From positions 1 to 37,054 of IMG/VR virus record IMGVR_UViG_3300036715_003268: DNA of 37,054 nucleotides; one strand, 5' to 3'. How positions within the stretch are numbered: position 1 is the stretch's first letter; the number at the start of each line of letters is the position of its first letter. Of this stretch, positions 13,874 to 21,305 are shown in pieces. The notes beneath the pieces are model-generated. The model worked only from the letters and a program-made list of their open reading frames with translations, had not been told where the DNA came from and searched no databases. Source of the DNA: a virus. The position numbers and the translations under genes are program-made.

Positions 13874-14206
13874 ATGCAAAACGTTACTCTCCAAATCTCC
13901 ATTCCAGAAGCGCTCTTGCAGTCGCTCATCGAAGATGAAGTGCGCAAACTGGTACGGGAACGCGCCACCGAGCAGATAGAGCAAGACATGGTGCTTGGTG
14001 TTGCCGAAGCCGCGAAGTACCTGAACATCGCAAAGCAGACACTCTACACGAAAAGCTGCTATGGTGAAATCGCTTCCTTCAAGCGTGGTGGCTTGAAATT
14101 CCGCAAGTCCGACCTTGACGCTTGGCTTTTCAATAATCGCCGCGCTGCCGGCACGGAACTCGAAATGCAAGCTGCCAACTACGCCATGAAAAGGAAACGC
14201 GCATGA
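13874..14206 (+). CDS. Excisionase-type HTH (HTH_17) DNA-binding protein
   Basis: 110 aa. VLGVAEAAKYLNIAKQTLYTKSCYGEIASFKRGGLKFRKSDLDAWLFNN (about residues 40-90) is the winged helix-turn-helix of the excisionase/MerR-like family common in Bacteroidota phages. A helical N-terminus precedes it. It may direct excision with the integrase or act as an early regulator; it lies 12 kb from the integrase, so a Xis role is inference. Confidence 0.8.
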   Translation: MQNVTLQISIPEALLQSLIEDEVRKLVRERATEQIEQDMVLGVAEAAKYLNIAKQTLYTKSCYGEIASFKRGGLKFRKSDLDAWLFNNRRAAGTELEMQAANYAMKRKRA

Positions 14207-14349
14207 AACCGCTTCAAATCTTGACGCTCTGCCTCGTTGCCATTGCAGCAGCACTGTTTCTCAACAAACTATTCTGGATGCTGGTAGATTTTGTGCGGCA
14301 AAAGCTGAATGAGCGGGCAATCCGACGCATTCTCGACCACTACGATTAG
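14203..14349 (+). CDS. Small single-helix membrane protein
   Basis: 48 aa, overlapping the previous stop by four bases (ATGA). MKPLQILTLCLVAIAAALFLNKLFWMLVDFV is one membrane helix, followed by a basic cytoplasmic tail (QKLNERAIRRILDHYD). Function unknown. Confidence 0.55.
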   Translation: MKPLQILTLCLVAIAAALFLNKLFWMLVDFVRQKLNERAIRRILDHYD

Positions 14350-14363
14350 CCACCGTTGGCGCT

Positions 14364-14534
14364 ATGAACAACAACAAGCGCGGCGATAGACTTCGTGTGC
14401 GTGAATTTATGCTGTACGGCACTAACTCTATTTTTGGGCATGAGCTACAAGCCGCGCCTTTTCCTCACAACCTTTTCCTCAAAGACTATGATTTGCCCCG
14501 GGATTATCAACACCTTTCAGAAGCGTGTTTCTGA
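14364..14534 (+). CDS. Hypothetical 56-aa protein
   Basis: Begins MNNNKRGDRLRVREFMLYGTN and is hydrophilic. It lies 14 bases after the previous gene with no clear ribosome binding site, and its end overlaps the next frame. Accepted only because of operon spacing. Confidence 0.35.
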   Translation: MNNNKRGDRLRVREFMLYGTNSIFGHELQAAPFPHNLFLKDYDLPRDYQHLSEACF

Positions 14535-14706
14535 TGTCGAAACGGAGATTCAGCACCTGTACAAGCGCCGCGACGAGTACAAATTTGGTTCGAGTGAGTG
14601 GCTCTATCACCAAGACCGCATCAACCAGCGCCAGAAGCGATTGAGTTACTTACGTGGAGTGGTGGAAAGAATGAAAGAAGAGACGTTGACAGAAGGCGCA
14701 TGGTAA
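14488..14706 (+). CDS. Hypothetical 72-aa basic helical protein
   Basis: From the ATG at 14488: NTFQKRVSDVETEIQHLYKRRDEYKFGSSEWLYHQDRINQRQKRLSYLRGVVERM, two charged helices likely to form a helical hairpin. The frame extends further left to 14395, but that part has a shadow-like composition and overlaps the 56-aa frame. Family unknown. Last gene before the tRNAs. Confidence 0.5.
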   Translation: MICPGIINTFQKRVSDVETEIQHLYKRRDEYKFGSSEWLYHQDRINQRQKRLSYLRGVVERMKEETLTEGAW

Positions 14707-14774
14707 CATCAAGGTATGCAGCATAAATACCTTCCTGAACACACAGACACAACTTGTAGGGGAGTTTTTTTTAT

Positions 14775-14847
14775 CGCGGTGTAGAGCAATGGTAAACTCG
14801 CTTGGCTCATAACCAAGAGATTGTGGGTTCGATTCCCACCACCGCAA
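14775..14847 (+). tRNA. tRNA-Met (CAU), initiator-like
   Basis: A 73-base cloverleaf: acceptor CGCGGTG/CACCGCA, D arm GAGC..ACTC, anticodon arm CTTGG-CTCATAA-CCAAG with CAT at 14808-14810, T arm GTGGG-TTCGATT-CCCAC. Six acceptor pairs form and the first is a C1/A72 mismatch, the hallmark of bacterial initiator tRNA; A11-U24 also agrees. Only two of the three G-C pairs of initiator anticodon stems are present (29-41 is U-A). CCA is not encoded. Confidence 0.85.
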
Positions 14848-14917
14848 CTAGCCTATTTAGTATAGGCGCTTACGATGACGGGGTTGTGTCCGTCAAAAAA
14901 TAAGTAGCGCACAGGTC

Positions 14918-14990
14918 AGCGATATAGTTCAATTGGTAGAACCTCCCCATTTACGGCTGAGGAATGAGAGTTCGAGTCTCTCTATCGCTG
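14918..14990 (+). tRNA. tRNA-like gene with anticodon UUA and a weak anticodon stem
   Basis: 73 bases with a perfect acceptor stem (AGCGATA/TATCGCT), D stem (GTTC/GAAC) and T arm (GAGAG-TTCGAGT-CTCTC). Canonical numbering puts TTA at 34-36 (14951-14953), which would read the ochre codon UAA. The anticodon stem has mismatches at 29-41 and 30-40 and C at position 37, where a purine is usual. It may be a suppressor, a decayed tRNA, or a tRNA-like structure. CCA is not encoded. Confidence 0.6.
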
Positions 14991-14999
14991 CAAACAAAA

Positions 15000-15042
15000 G
15001 CCGCCTGAATACTTGCAATATTCAGGCGGCAATTCCAAACCT
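15000..15042 (+). promoter_or_regulatory. Leader stem-loop followed by AATTCCAAACCT
   Basis: A perfect 12-bp stem (GCCGCCTGAATA 15000-15011 with TATTCAGGCGGC 15019-15030, 7-base loop) followed directly by AATTCCAAACCT (15031-15042), 18 bases before the start codon at 15061. The same order occurs before the gene at 2864. It starts 10 bases after the upstream tRNA, so tRNA 3' processing would leave it at the mRNA 5' end. Confidence 0.6.
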
Positions 15043-15060
15043 TTAGCTGAAAGGTATTCT

Positions 15061-15468
15061 ATGTCTAGTGTTGTAAGAAAAATGACTGCGCAAAACTACA
15101 TCAAGCAGTCAAAATCGAAACTTCGGTTGGTGCGATTCTCGCCGGAACAAGTAAAACTGAACCTTGAGAAAGCACAACGAAAATACTACGATTTGGTGAA
15201 AGATTCAATAGAAATCGAAAGCCATGCCCATCTTTCGGACGAACTCAACGACTGTGTGCGTGGTCTGGGTGAGGTTGCGCTGGTGTATAGCCTCCAGCAG
15301 CGTGGTCATCTTGCGACGGAATTTGAAATGGTGAAAGCTGTCGAAAAGACGAAAGAAGAACTTGACGACTTCCTAAAACGCTTCTTGGAATCTACGAGCG
15401 GTATCATCTTTTCAACGATACCCGAATGTGTTATTGATACCGATACAGAACCATTATTTGTTGAATAG
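15061..15468 (+). CDS. Hypothetical 135-aa helical protein
   Basis: The start at 15061 is chosen because AAAGG stands six bases before it and the leader motif precedes it; the frame extends upstream to 15013 only through the hairpin. Helical: RFSPEQVKLNLEKAQRKYYDLVKDSIEIESHAHLSDELND, then FEMVKAVEKTKEELDDFLKRFLE. Not recognised. It opens the replication gene cluster, after the tRNAs. Confidence 0.6.
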   Translation: MSSVVRKMTAQNYIKQSKSKLRLVRFSPEQVKLNLEKAQRKYYDLVKDSIEIESHAHLSDELNDCVRGLGEVALVYSLQQRGHLATEFEMVKAVEKTKEELDDFLKRFLESTSGIIFSTIPECVIDTDTEPLFVE

Positions 15469-15538
15469 GCGGCGCAAAGCCGCATCATTAGTACACTACT
15501 AACAACTTTTTGTACACTTACATTTTTTGAGGTAAACC

Positions 15539-16294
15539 ATGGGATTCAATGATGTTAAAACCCCGACGTATGTGTCCGTTGAAAAGGACACCGCGCATTT
15601 TAACGTGAAACGCCAAGAGCAAGAGGCGTTCGCAGCGCAAAGCATAAGCGGCTTTTTGGTAGGCATTGATTACATCAACGCCACCTACAACAACAAACCC
15701 GCACCAAAGCTCTCGTTGAAGTTTATTGACCACACGAGCAACGAAGATTTCATATTTCAGACTTCTTTTACAGGCGGTTACGCACAAACGATTCTGAATT
15801 GCCTTGCGGGTGTGGGACACGCTCAGTTTGGCGTGGTCGGCTTGAAGATGGTAGAAAAAGGCGACAAAGCAAAGATGCAAGTCTATCACAATGAAATGTA
15901 CCTCCAGTGGAAGTACAAGCCAGAGCAGATGCCGAAGCCAGAAGAATATAGGCTCAAGTCCGGCGAGACGGTAGTTGACTACACCGAGCGCACAAACTGG
16001 TTCCGCGAAACGGTCTTGTCGGAGGTGCAAGCAAAACTGCCCTCACGCTACGACCGCAAAGAACTCGTAGAAAGTACAATGGACAAGCAACATATCATTG
16101 CGCCACCTGCGCCCAAAGAAGAAGACATCGAATGGGGCAGAAAACCCGTAGCAGCTTTACCCGAAAGGAGCGCGGCGGCTGATTATGTCCCGTTTCCGAC
16201 CGCAGCAGGCAGCGTCAACGTCCCGCGAGGCGCTTCACGAATTGTTGAGGCAGAAGTTGTTCCTTTCCCAACAGACGACGACCTTCCGTTTTAA
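15539..16294 (+). CDS. Single-stranded DNA-binding (SSB-like) protein
   Basis: 251 aa. The C-terminus EVVPFPTDDDLPF has the acidic tip of bacterial SSB proteins (DDD[IL]PF), which binds partner proteins. The N-terminal about 130 residues are strand-rich (VGIDYINATYNNKPAPKLSLKFID; VYHNEMYLQWKYK) and could be an OB-like fold, but they do not match standard SSB. A disordered linker connects the two. AGGT stands five bases before the ATG, and the helicase genes lie downstream. Assignment rests on the tip and the context. Confidence 0.6.
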   Translation: MGFNDVKTPTYVSVEKDTAHFNVKRQEQEAFAAQSISGFLVGIDYINATYNNKPAPKLSLKFIDHTSNEDFIFQTSFTGGYAQTILNCLAGVGHAQFGVVGLKMVEKGDKAKMQVYHNEMYLQWKYKPEQMPKPEEYRLKSGETVVDYTERTNWFRETVLSEVQAKLPSRYDRKELVESTMDKQHIIAPPAPKEEDIEWGRKPVAALPERSAAADYVPFPTAAGSVNVPRGASRIVEAEVVPFPTDDDLPF

Positions 16295-16322
16295 CCCGAT
16301 AACACCAATCGAAGAACTATCA

Positions 16323-16859
16323 ATGGAAGTCACTCTTGCACTATTCAACATCGAAGAACAAGCGAAAAACCGCTTGGATGAACGCTTGCGTGGCTTCCGT
16401 GCAAAGTACGCTCCTCAGAAACAGCAGCCAAATGCAACCATCGAGATTCAAACTCCGCTGCCTTCGGTATCACCTATTCCAGAACCGCTCGTAAAAGAGT
16501 CGGAACCGCTCGTGGAAGAGCCTGTGCAGGCTGCGAAACAATGTTTGCAGCCTAGCGTGGAAGCGCCTACGGAGCGCATTTCGGAAGAGGTCTTCTGGGC
16601 GTGTGTGTTTGGTGTGGATGAGGTGCTGCATATCTCCGAACTGGTACGACGGGTGCGGTATTGCGGCGAGATTTTCGGTGTAATCCCGAAGCCGCTTCCG
16701 CAATACCTCAACGACGCAACGCAAGACACCCTTGCGCACAATCTTATCAACCGCGCCCACCATGACGGCTTATTGCAAGAAACAGCACGTTTCAGCAATC
16801 ATGCCGTCTTGTGGTCGCATAATTACTGCTATCAGCATGGCACGACCACTCAAAACTAA
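16323..16859 (+). CDS. Hypothetical 178-aa protein with Pro/Glu-rich linker
   Basis: Starts MEVTLALFNIEEQAKNRLDERLRGF, then a linker with two short repeats (PLVKESE/PLVEEPV), then a C-terminal domain (about 95-170) reading EEVFWACVFGVDEVLHISELVRRVRYCG..LPQYLNDATQDTLAHNLINRAHHDGLLQETA, which looks like a winged helix. It overlaps the DUF4373 gene start by 23 bases. A role in replication, perhaps helicase loading, is suggested by position only. The frame is open to 16185 but the upstream part lies inside the SSB-like gene. Confidence 0.6.
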   Translation: MEVTLALFNIEEQAKNRLDERLRGFRAKYAPQKQQPNATIEIQTPLPSVSPIPEPLVKESEPLVEEPVQAAKQCLQPSVEAPTERISEEVFWACVFGVDEVLHISELVRRVRYCGEIFGVIPKPLPQYLNDATQDTLAHNLINRAHHDGLLQETARFSNHAVLWSHNYCYQHGTTTQN

Positions 16860-17766
16860 CGCCGAGCATTTCAAGCACACACGCGACTTTCGCAATGAAC
16901 TCGCTGTGAGGGCGCTCCGGCAGCGCTTTGGCATTGTAGGCTATGGAATAACTGTGATGCTGCTTGAATTTTTGACGGGTGCCGAATATATGCGCATAGA
17001 ATGGAATGAAATTCAGAGAGAACTCATCTCCGCAGACTTCGGAACGGACAGCGAAACGCTCCAAGAAGTGGTTGAGTATGGGTGCAAAGTCGGGGTTTTC
17101 CGTATGGAAAACTCACAGGAAACAGAGTTTTCCAACGGTAAAACTACACACGTGTTTTCCCCGCTTTTACAACACCTTTTGAGGGATTTATTAGAGTTTC
17201 GCGCCGGAGAACGTACCAGAAAAGGAGTTTTCCGCACGGAAAACCCGCAGGAAACTCCGACAAACGACAGTTTTCCGCACGGAAAATCACATAGTATAGT
17301 AGAGTATAGTAAAGATATATCTATATCGGATTCTGCGAATCAAACCCAAACCCCAGAAGCCCTCCCCGAAAAAGAAAGCGCGGTTGCGCCGCCGCCAGAA
17401 AAACCCGACGACGACGACCCACACCGAGCAGAAGCCCTCGCACTGGTAAAGTTCTGCGCCGCGCTGCCGACACTAAGCAGCCTCAAGCGGCAACTCGCCG
17501 TAGATGAAGCCTCGCGTCTCGTGATGCTCTACGGTCTCCAAGCCGCGAAGGAAGCTGCCGAAGGACGCGACGGTTACAAAGGCTGCGAGAACTACACGAG
17601 CGTGTATGTCGCTGTGGAGAAATGGGCGAAATCCTCGCAACTCTACACCCGAAGTAATCCGAAAGCCGCTCCCGCGCAAGCGCCGAAAGCAGCGAACCTT
17701 GTCCAAGCCCCTGCTGGCTGGAAACCTAATCCCGTCATTCCCAAACCAATTCCTCAAACAGCATGA
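16837..17766 (+). CDS. DUF4373 (Lin1244/Lin1753-like) phage replisome organiser
   Basis: 309 aa from ATG 16837. MARPLKTNAEHFKHTRDFRNELAVRALRQRFGIVGYGITVMLLEFLTGAEYMRIEW is the family signature (residues 1-57). In phages of Firmicutes and Bacteroidota these proteins bind the origin and recruit helicase. The middle (about 85-155) is encoded by the palindrome array at 17095-17287 and repeats VFR-EN-QET. A Pro-rich linker follows, then a helical C-terminal domain (about 205-270) resembling DnaD-type helicase-interaction modules. It overlaps the helicase gene by four bases. A misplaced frame start at 16732 is rejected. Confidence 0.8.
   Translation: MARPLKTNAEHFKHTRDFRNELAVRALRQRFGIVGYGITVMLLEFLTGAEYMRIEWNEIQRELISADFGTDSETLQEVVEYGCKVGVFRMENSQETEFSNGKTTHVFSPLLQHLLRDLLEFRAGERTRKGVFRTENPQETPTNDSFPHGKSHSIVEYSKDISISDSANQTQTPEALPEKESAVAPPPEKPDDDDPHRAEALALVKFCAALPTLSSLKRQLAVDEASRLVMLYGLQAAKEAAEGRDGYKGCENYTSVYVAVEKWAKSSQLYTRSNPKAAPAQAPKAANLVQAPAGWKPNPVIPKPIPQTA
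17095..17335. other. Candidate phage replication origin inside the replisome organiser gene
   Basis: Iteron-like palindromes GTTTTCC-N4-GGAAAAC: 17095-17112 (centre GTAT), 17127-17144 (imperfect), 17227-17244 and 17270-17287 (both centre GCAC, the last with one change), plus half sites at about 17154. They are immediately followed by an AT-rich tract with TATAGTA-type repeats (17287-17335). Iterons beside an AT-rich tract inside the initiator gene is the plan of the lambda origin in gene O. Confidence 0.65.
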
Positions 17767-19148
17767 TTGCATCGAAGCCACTTCCCTTTTCGACAGATGC
17801 CGAAACCGCCGTTCTGGGCGCGTGTATGCTCTCCGAATCGGCGCTCATGGTCGCTTCCGAGAAACTGACCTCCGAGCATTTTTACCACGAAACGCACCGT
17901 ATCATTTTCGATACCATGCTGACCATGTACCGCGCCGGACAGCCTCTGGACATGGTCACGGTGACACAGAATCTTCATAACAACGGACAAATCGCACAGG
18001 TCGGCGGTTCGTCGCGTTTAGTGGCGATGTACAGCAACACGCCGAGCGCTGCCAACATTGACCACTACGTTGCGATTGTCCTCGAAAAATCCATTGCCCG
18101 TGAACTGGCGAAGGTTTGCTCCACCTACTACGACGCGGCATTAGACGAAACGCTCGACCCATTGCAAATGATGGTGGAGTTTCAAGACCACGCACTGAAG
18201 CTGGGTTCGGGACTGGTTACACCAACGCTGCACAAGCCGCGTCAGCTTGCCGCAGAGGTCTTTGCACACGTGGACGCAATGTTGGAAGCTGGCAGCCACA
18301 TTACCGGAATACCAACAGGAATATCCGACCTTGATTTCATGCTTGGCGGCTTCAAACCTGCCGACCTCGTGATTATCGGCGCACGACCAAGCGTCGGCAA
18401 ATCGGCGCTCATGCTCTCAATGGCGCACAACATGGTTTTGAGAGAGGCTCCCATAGCAATTTTCTCTATCGAAATGTCCGCAAAGGCTCTTGGAACAAGG
18501 CTGCTCAAAATGATTACGGGTTTAGACCTTGATTCGTACAAATTTCTTTCTTCTCGCCCCGGTCAAAACCAGATAGACCGCATTGTCGCTGGTGTGGAAG
18601 AAATGCAGAACATGAAAATTTACATTGACGACAAGCCAAATTTGAACGCTGCGGAATTTGCTGCAAAGGCGCGTCGGTACGTGTCCGAATTTGGCTGCAA
18701 GGCGATTTACTGCGATTACCTGCAAAAGTTCCAAAAAACGAACTTCCGGCTTGAAGAGCGGCATTTCATCACCGAGATAGCACGTATGCTTAAGAATACC
18801 GCGAAAATGCTGGATGTTCCCGTCATCGCGCTTTCGCAGCTAAAGCGCGATGTGGACAGCCGTGCCGACAAAAAGCCGCTCATGTCTGACTTCATGGAGA
18901 GCGGCAATATCGAAGCCGAAGCAGACGTAATGATAGGCATTGAGCGCCCGGAGCGCTATGGTGATATGATGTTTAGCGACGGTACTCCGGCAGTCGGCAA
19001 GGCAAAGCTGTGTGTGCTGAAACACCGCAACGGTACTATCGGCGAGGTGATTGTGAACTATCGCAAAGAACTTACACTTTTCCACGACAACCTTCCAAGC
19101 TACCCAGATTACACGGTGGACGAGGGCGATTACGGAGAGGCTTTCTAA
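17763..19148 (+). CDS. dnaB: DnaB-type replicative DNA helicase
   Basis: 461 aa. An N-terminal helical domain (about 1-110: STDAETAVLGACMLSESAL) and a RecA-like domain from about 180. Walker A GARPSVGKS (206-214), Walker B-like IYCDYLQK (about 316-323), SQLKRDVDSR and a C-terminal KHRNGTIGEV loop are all typical of DnaB. It unwinds DNA at the phage fork. The start ATG overlaps the replisome organiser stop by four bases, fitting a loader-helicase pair. Confidence 0.95.
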   Translation: MIASKPLPFSTDAETAVLGACMLSESALMVASEKLTSEHFYHETHRIIFDTMLTMYRAGQPLDMVTVTQNLHNNGQIAQVGGSSRLVAMYSNTPSAANIDHYVAIVLEKSIARELAKVCSTYYDAALDETLDPLQMMVEFQDHALKLGSGLVTPTLHKPRQLAAEVFAHVDAMLEAGSHITGIPTGISDLDFMLGGFKPADLVIIGARPSVGKSALMLSMAHNMVLREAPIAIFSIEMSAKALGTRLLKMITGLDLDSYKFLSSRPGQNQIDRIVAGVEEMQNMKIYIDDKPNLNAAEFAAKARRYVSEFGCKAIYCDYLQKFQKTNFRLEERHFITEIARMLKNTAKMLDVPVIALSQLKRDVDSRADKKPLMSDFMESGNIEAEADVMIGIERPERYGDMMFSDGTPAVGKAKLCVLKHRNGTIGEVIVNYRKELTLFHDNLPSYPDYTVDEGDYGEAF

Positions 19149-19462
19149 TGGGAGCAAAACGCATAGATGGTAATCAAAATGCCATCGTCGCAGCGCTGCG
19201 TAAGTGTGGCGCGTCGGTGCTGATTTTAAGCGAAGTCGGCAAGGGCTGCCCAGATATTTTGGTTGGCTACGGTGGACAAAATCTTGTCATGGAAATCAAA
19301 GATGACCAGCAGCCAAAATCGGGGCAAAAACTCACTCCCGCAGAAGAGAAGTGGCACAATGACTGGCGCGGGCAAAAAGCAGTCGTTCACAACGTACAAG
19401 AATCAATCAATTTACTCAACAATGCGACAAAAGGAAGGCGAAATGGAAACCAAAACCAATGA
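19148..19462 (+). CDS. VRR-NUC-like nuclease
   Basis: 104 aa from ATG 19148, which shares one base with the helicase stop (TAATG). The fold is a small PD-(D/E)XK nuclease: NAIVAALRKCGASVLILSEVGKGCPDILVGYGGQNLVMEIKDD, with D in CPDIL and E-x-K in MEIK as catalytic residues. VRR-NUC proteins of phages may resolve branched DNA. The C-terminal part overlaps the next gene by 20 bases. Confidence 0.75.
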   Translation: MGAKRIDGNQNAIVAALRKCGASVLILSEVGKGCPDILVGYGGQNLVMEIKDDQQPKSGQKLTPAEEKWHNDWRGQKAVVHNVQESINLLNNATKGRRNGNQNQ

Positions 19463-19745
19463 CGAGCCAAAGCTCAAGCCCGGACAGCGCAAGCGCCCAT
19501 TCAGCGAAGCGGGGTCTCCCAACGCTGGCAAAATCATGTTTTCTCGTAACGGAGCGGTGTACACAGTGCAAGCAAACGGCTCAATGAAGCGCCTCAAGCC
19601 AAACGAGCAAAAAGCGGTGTACGACGAACTGGCGGCAAATCCTGTGCAGAAGGAATGCGGGGCAATGCTGCATTTCTTTTACTGCGCAGAATGTGGCGTG
19701 TCTCGACACGAACCCTGTAAAAGGTTAAAGGAGCGTTTGATATGA
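19443..19745 (+). CDS. Hypothetical 100-aa protein with Cys-rich C-terminus
   Basis: Start chosen at ATG 19443 behind AAGGAAGG. The N-terminus is basic and Pro-rich; the C-terminus FYCAECGVSRHEPCKRLKERL has C-x2-C-x4-H-x2-C, a probable zinc-binding knuckle. Not recognised otherwise. It belongs to the overlapping early operon. Confidence 0.65.
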   Translation: METKTNDEPKLKPGQRKRPFSEAGSPNAGKIMFSRNGAVYTVQANGSMKRLKPNEQKAVYDELAANPVQKECGAMLHFFYCAECGVSRHEPCKRLKERLI

Positions 19746-20020
19746 GAAGACAGCCTGTTTACATGGAAGTCGAATGTGAGGAGCTTGGGCTTGATGAAGT
19801 AGAAGAGTGGATAGATACGGAAGCTAATTCACGGGAGCTAAATCTTGTAATCGAAGCCGCAGTAAAGAAGCTCCAGCAAATCACCATTAAAAGAAAAGAA
19901 CAGGACGATAGCACCAAACGCGCTGTATTTGTAACAGTGCGCATCGAAAGAACCGATAAAATCAGCGACCTGCTAAACTACCTACTTTCCCACGAATTAG
20001 AATTTGAGGCAGAAGAATGA
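19742..20020 (+). CDS. Hypothetical 92-aa acidic protein
   Basis: VECEELGLDEVEEWIDTEAN..LNLVIEAAVKKLQQITIKRK..AVFVTVRIERTDKISDLLNYLLSHELEFEAEE suggests helix-strand-helix structure. Not recognised. Overlaps both neighbours by four bases. Confidence 0.6.
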   Translation: MRRQPVYMEVECEELGLDEVEEWIDTEANSRELNLVIEAAVKKLQQITIKRKEQDDSTKRAVFVTVRIERTDKISDLLNYLLSHELEFEAEE

Positions 20021-20367
20021 GACTCACCTTATACACCGAAAGCACGTGGATGGAGCTTGGAATACACGCGGCATACCAGTGGAGCGATACTGTTATGTGC
20101 GCCCAGGAATATGATGCCGTACAAATGATTACCGAAGAGATGGTATCTCGTGTTGAGCAGATGAAAGCCTACGACTTTGGTTTTACACCAGACTTTCGGG
20201 CAAAAATGATTGCCGAACTTCGGCGTAATATCGGAAAACGTGTATTGATAACAACTCACTTTTCTAAACAAGAAAGGTTCATGGAATTAGTTGGGTTACT
20301 GAATGAGGGCAGAACGCTTGAGGAAGCGCAAAAAATTCTTACAGCAGAAATGGAGGTATTGAAATGA
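20017..20367 (+). CDS. Hypothetical 116-aa protein
   Basis: Helical: DAVQMITEEMVSRVEQMKAYDFGF and FRAKMIAELRRNIGKRVLITTHFSKQERFMELVGLLNEGRTLEEAQKIL. Not recognised. ATGA overlaps at both ends keep it in the operon. Confidence 0.6.
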   Translation: MRLTLYTESTWMELGIHAAYQWSDTVMCAQEYDAVQMITEEMVSRVEQMKAYDFGFTPDFRAKMIAELRRNIGKRVLITTHFSKQERFMELVGLLNEGRTLEEAQKILTAEMEVLK

Positions 20368-20786
20368 ATATCAATGAGCATTTATCCGAAACTGAGAAGC
20401 TGAGAGAAATGAACGATTTTCTCCTTGCTACTCTACAATCTGTACAGGCAACGCTGCGCAAAACCAATTCTGTGAGTATAGCAGTTACAGGCATCATACA
20501 CAGACCTGAACGAGCAGAAACGTCTGAGATTCGAGCAATATGGTCGCAACTTGAGGAGGCAATTTCACGAGCGGGCGGAAATACAGATGAACGCATTGCA
20601 GAAAAAAATGAGCCGACAACAATCGAACAACTTCAAAAAGCTGCTGTCGCTAGTTTTATCGCGCTTGTAGAAGAACGCGCTGAAGCCAAGATGCTGACAA
20701 CGCACAAACTGGAAGGCGCTCACTACGCGGCTATGAAAGAGATTGCAGCGGAGATGGGTATTGTGATGGGAGAGATGAAGTTATGA
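20364..20786 (+). CDS. Hypothetical 140-aa helical protein
   Basis: Begins MNINEHLSETEKLREMNDFLLATLQSVQATLRK, largely coiled-coil-like, with ERAEAKMLTTHKLEGAHYAAMKEIAAEMG near the end. Not recognised. Overlaps both neighbours by four bases. Confidence 0.6.
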   Translation: MNINEHLSETEKLREMNDFLLATLQSVQATLRKTNSVSIAVTGIIHRPERAETSEIRAIWSQLEEAISRAGGNTDERIAEKNEPTTIEQLQKAAVASFIALVEERAEAKMLTTHKLEGAHYAAMKEIAAEMGIVMGEMKL

Positions 20787-20956
20787 ACGATGAACAAAAA
20801 CCAACGCGATTGCTACTCGGCGAGGCATATATGTTTTGCCGTGAGTGTGGTGCAAGGCTGTACAGCTTCGACGGGAAAGAAGATGCCGATATGGATTGCC
20901 CCTATAAAAAAGATTCGCAAGGCAGATGCACTGATATTCCGAAGGTGAAGAAATGA
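20783..20956 (+). CDS. Small zinc-ribbon-like protein
   Basis: 57 aa, too short for a standard ORF cut-off. FCREC (C-x2-C) then, 20 residues on, CPYKKDSQGRC give four cysteines in a zinc-ribbon spacing. ATGA overlaps at both ends. It may bind nucleic acid; function unknown. Confidence 0.6.
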   Translation: MNDEQKPTRLLLGEAYMFCRECGARLYSFDGKEDADMDCPYKKDSQGRCTDIPKVKK

Positions 20957-21156
20957 TTTACACTATCGAAATAGACATGGACGCGAAATGCGCCGAGTGC
21001 GGACAGCTGGGAGCAACTAAAAATACTCTCTGCTTTAAGTGTATTGCAAAGGCACTCAGACCGTCAAGCCGCATGAAATCTGAGGCTGGGAAAACATTGC
21101 AGCAGCATTTTGACAAAAAGTATAGAATTTCAAAGAAACGAAAGGCGAAGCCATGA
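20953..21156 (+). CDS. Small treble-clef/zinc-ribbon protein
   Basis: 67 aa. AKCAECGQLGATKNTLCFKCIAKAL carries C-x2-C-x10-C-x2-C, a probable zinc site (about residues 13-30), followed by a strongly basic tail (KKYRISKKRKAKP). Likely a nucleic-acid-binding early protein. Overlaps both neighbours by four bases. Confidence 0.65.
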   Translation: MIYTIEIDMDAKCAECGQLGATKNTLCFKCIAKALRPSSRMKSEAGKTLQQHFDKKYRISKKRKAKP

Positions 21157-21305
21157 CAAAATTAGAAGCACTTATCAAACAGTTAGAGGAATGGGAAGCA
21201 GAAAAAGCAAAACTCCTTGAGCGAGTTACTGATTTAGACTTTTTCATTGTTCTCATTAAAGAAGGAATTATCAGATGCAAAGACGAAGAAATGAGGCATC
21301 CATGA
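21153..21305 (+). CDS. Hypothetical 50-aa coiled-coil peptide
   Basis: MTKLEALIKQLEEWEAEKAKLLERVTDLDFF is a leucine-spaced amphipathic helix; the rest is short. Overlaps neighbours by four bases at each end, which is the main reason for accepting it. Confidence 0.5.
   Translation: MTKLEALIKQLEEWEAEKAKLLERVTDLDFFIVLIKEGIIRCKDEEMRHP

Noticed and set aside
13459-14254. Two minus-strand open frames of 189 and 129 codons
   Set aside because: They lie opposite the RHH, 62-aa and HTH_17 genes, which form a coherent overlapping operon from a good promoter.
14918-14990. Genome-wide recoding of UAA because of the UUA tRNA-like gene
   Set aside because: Most genes here, including integrase, SSB-like and structural genes, end properly at TAA and no gene needs read-through to be complete.
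15518-16030. 170-codon minus-strand open frame
   Set aside because: Antisense of the SSB-like gene, with no start signal and no family resemblance.
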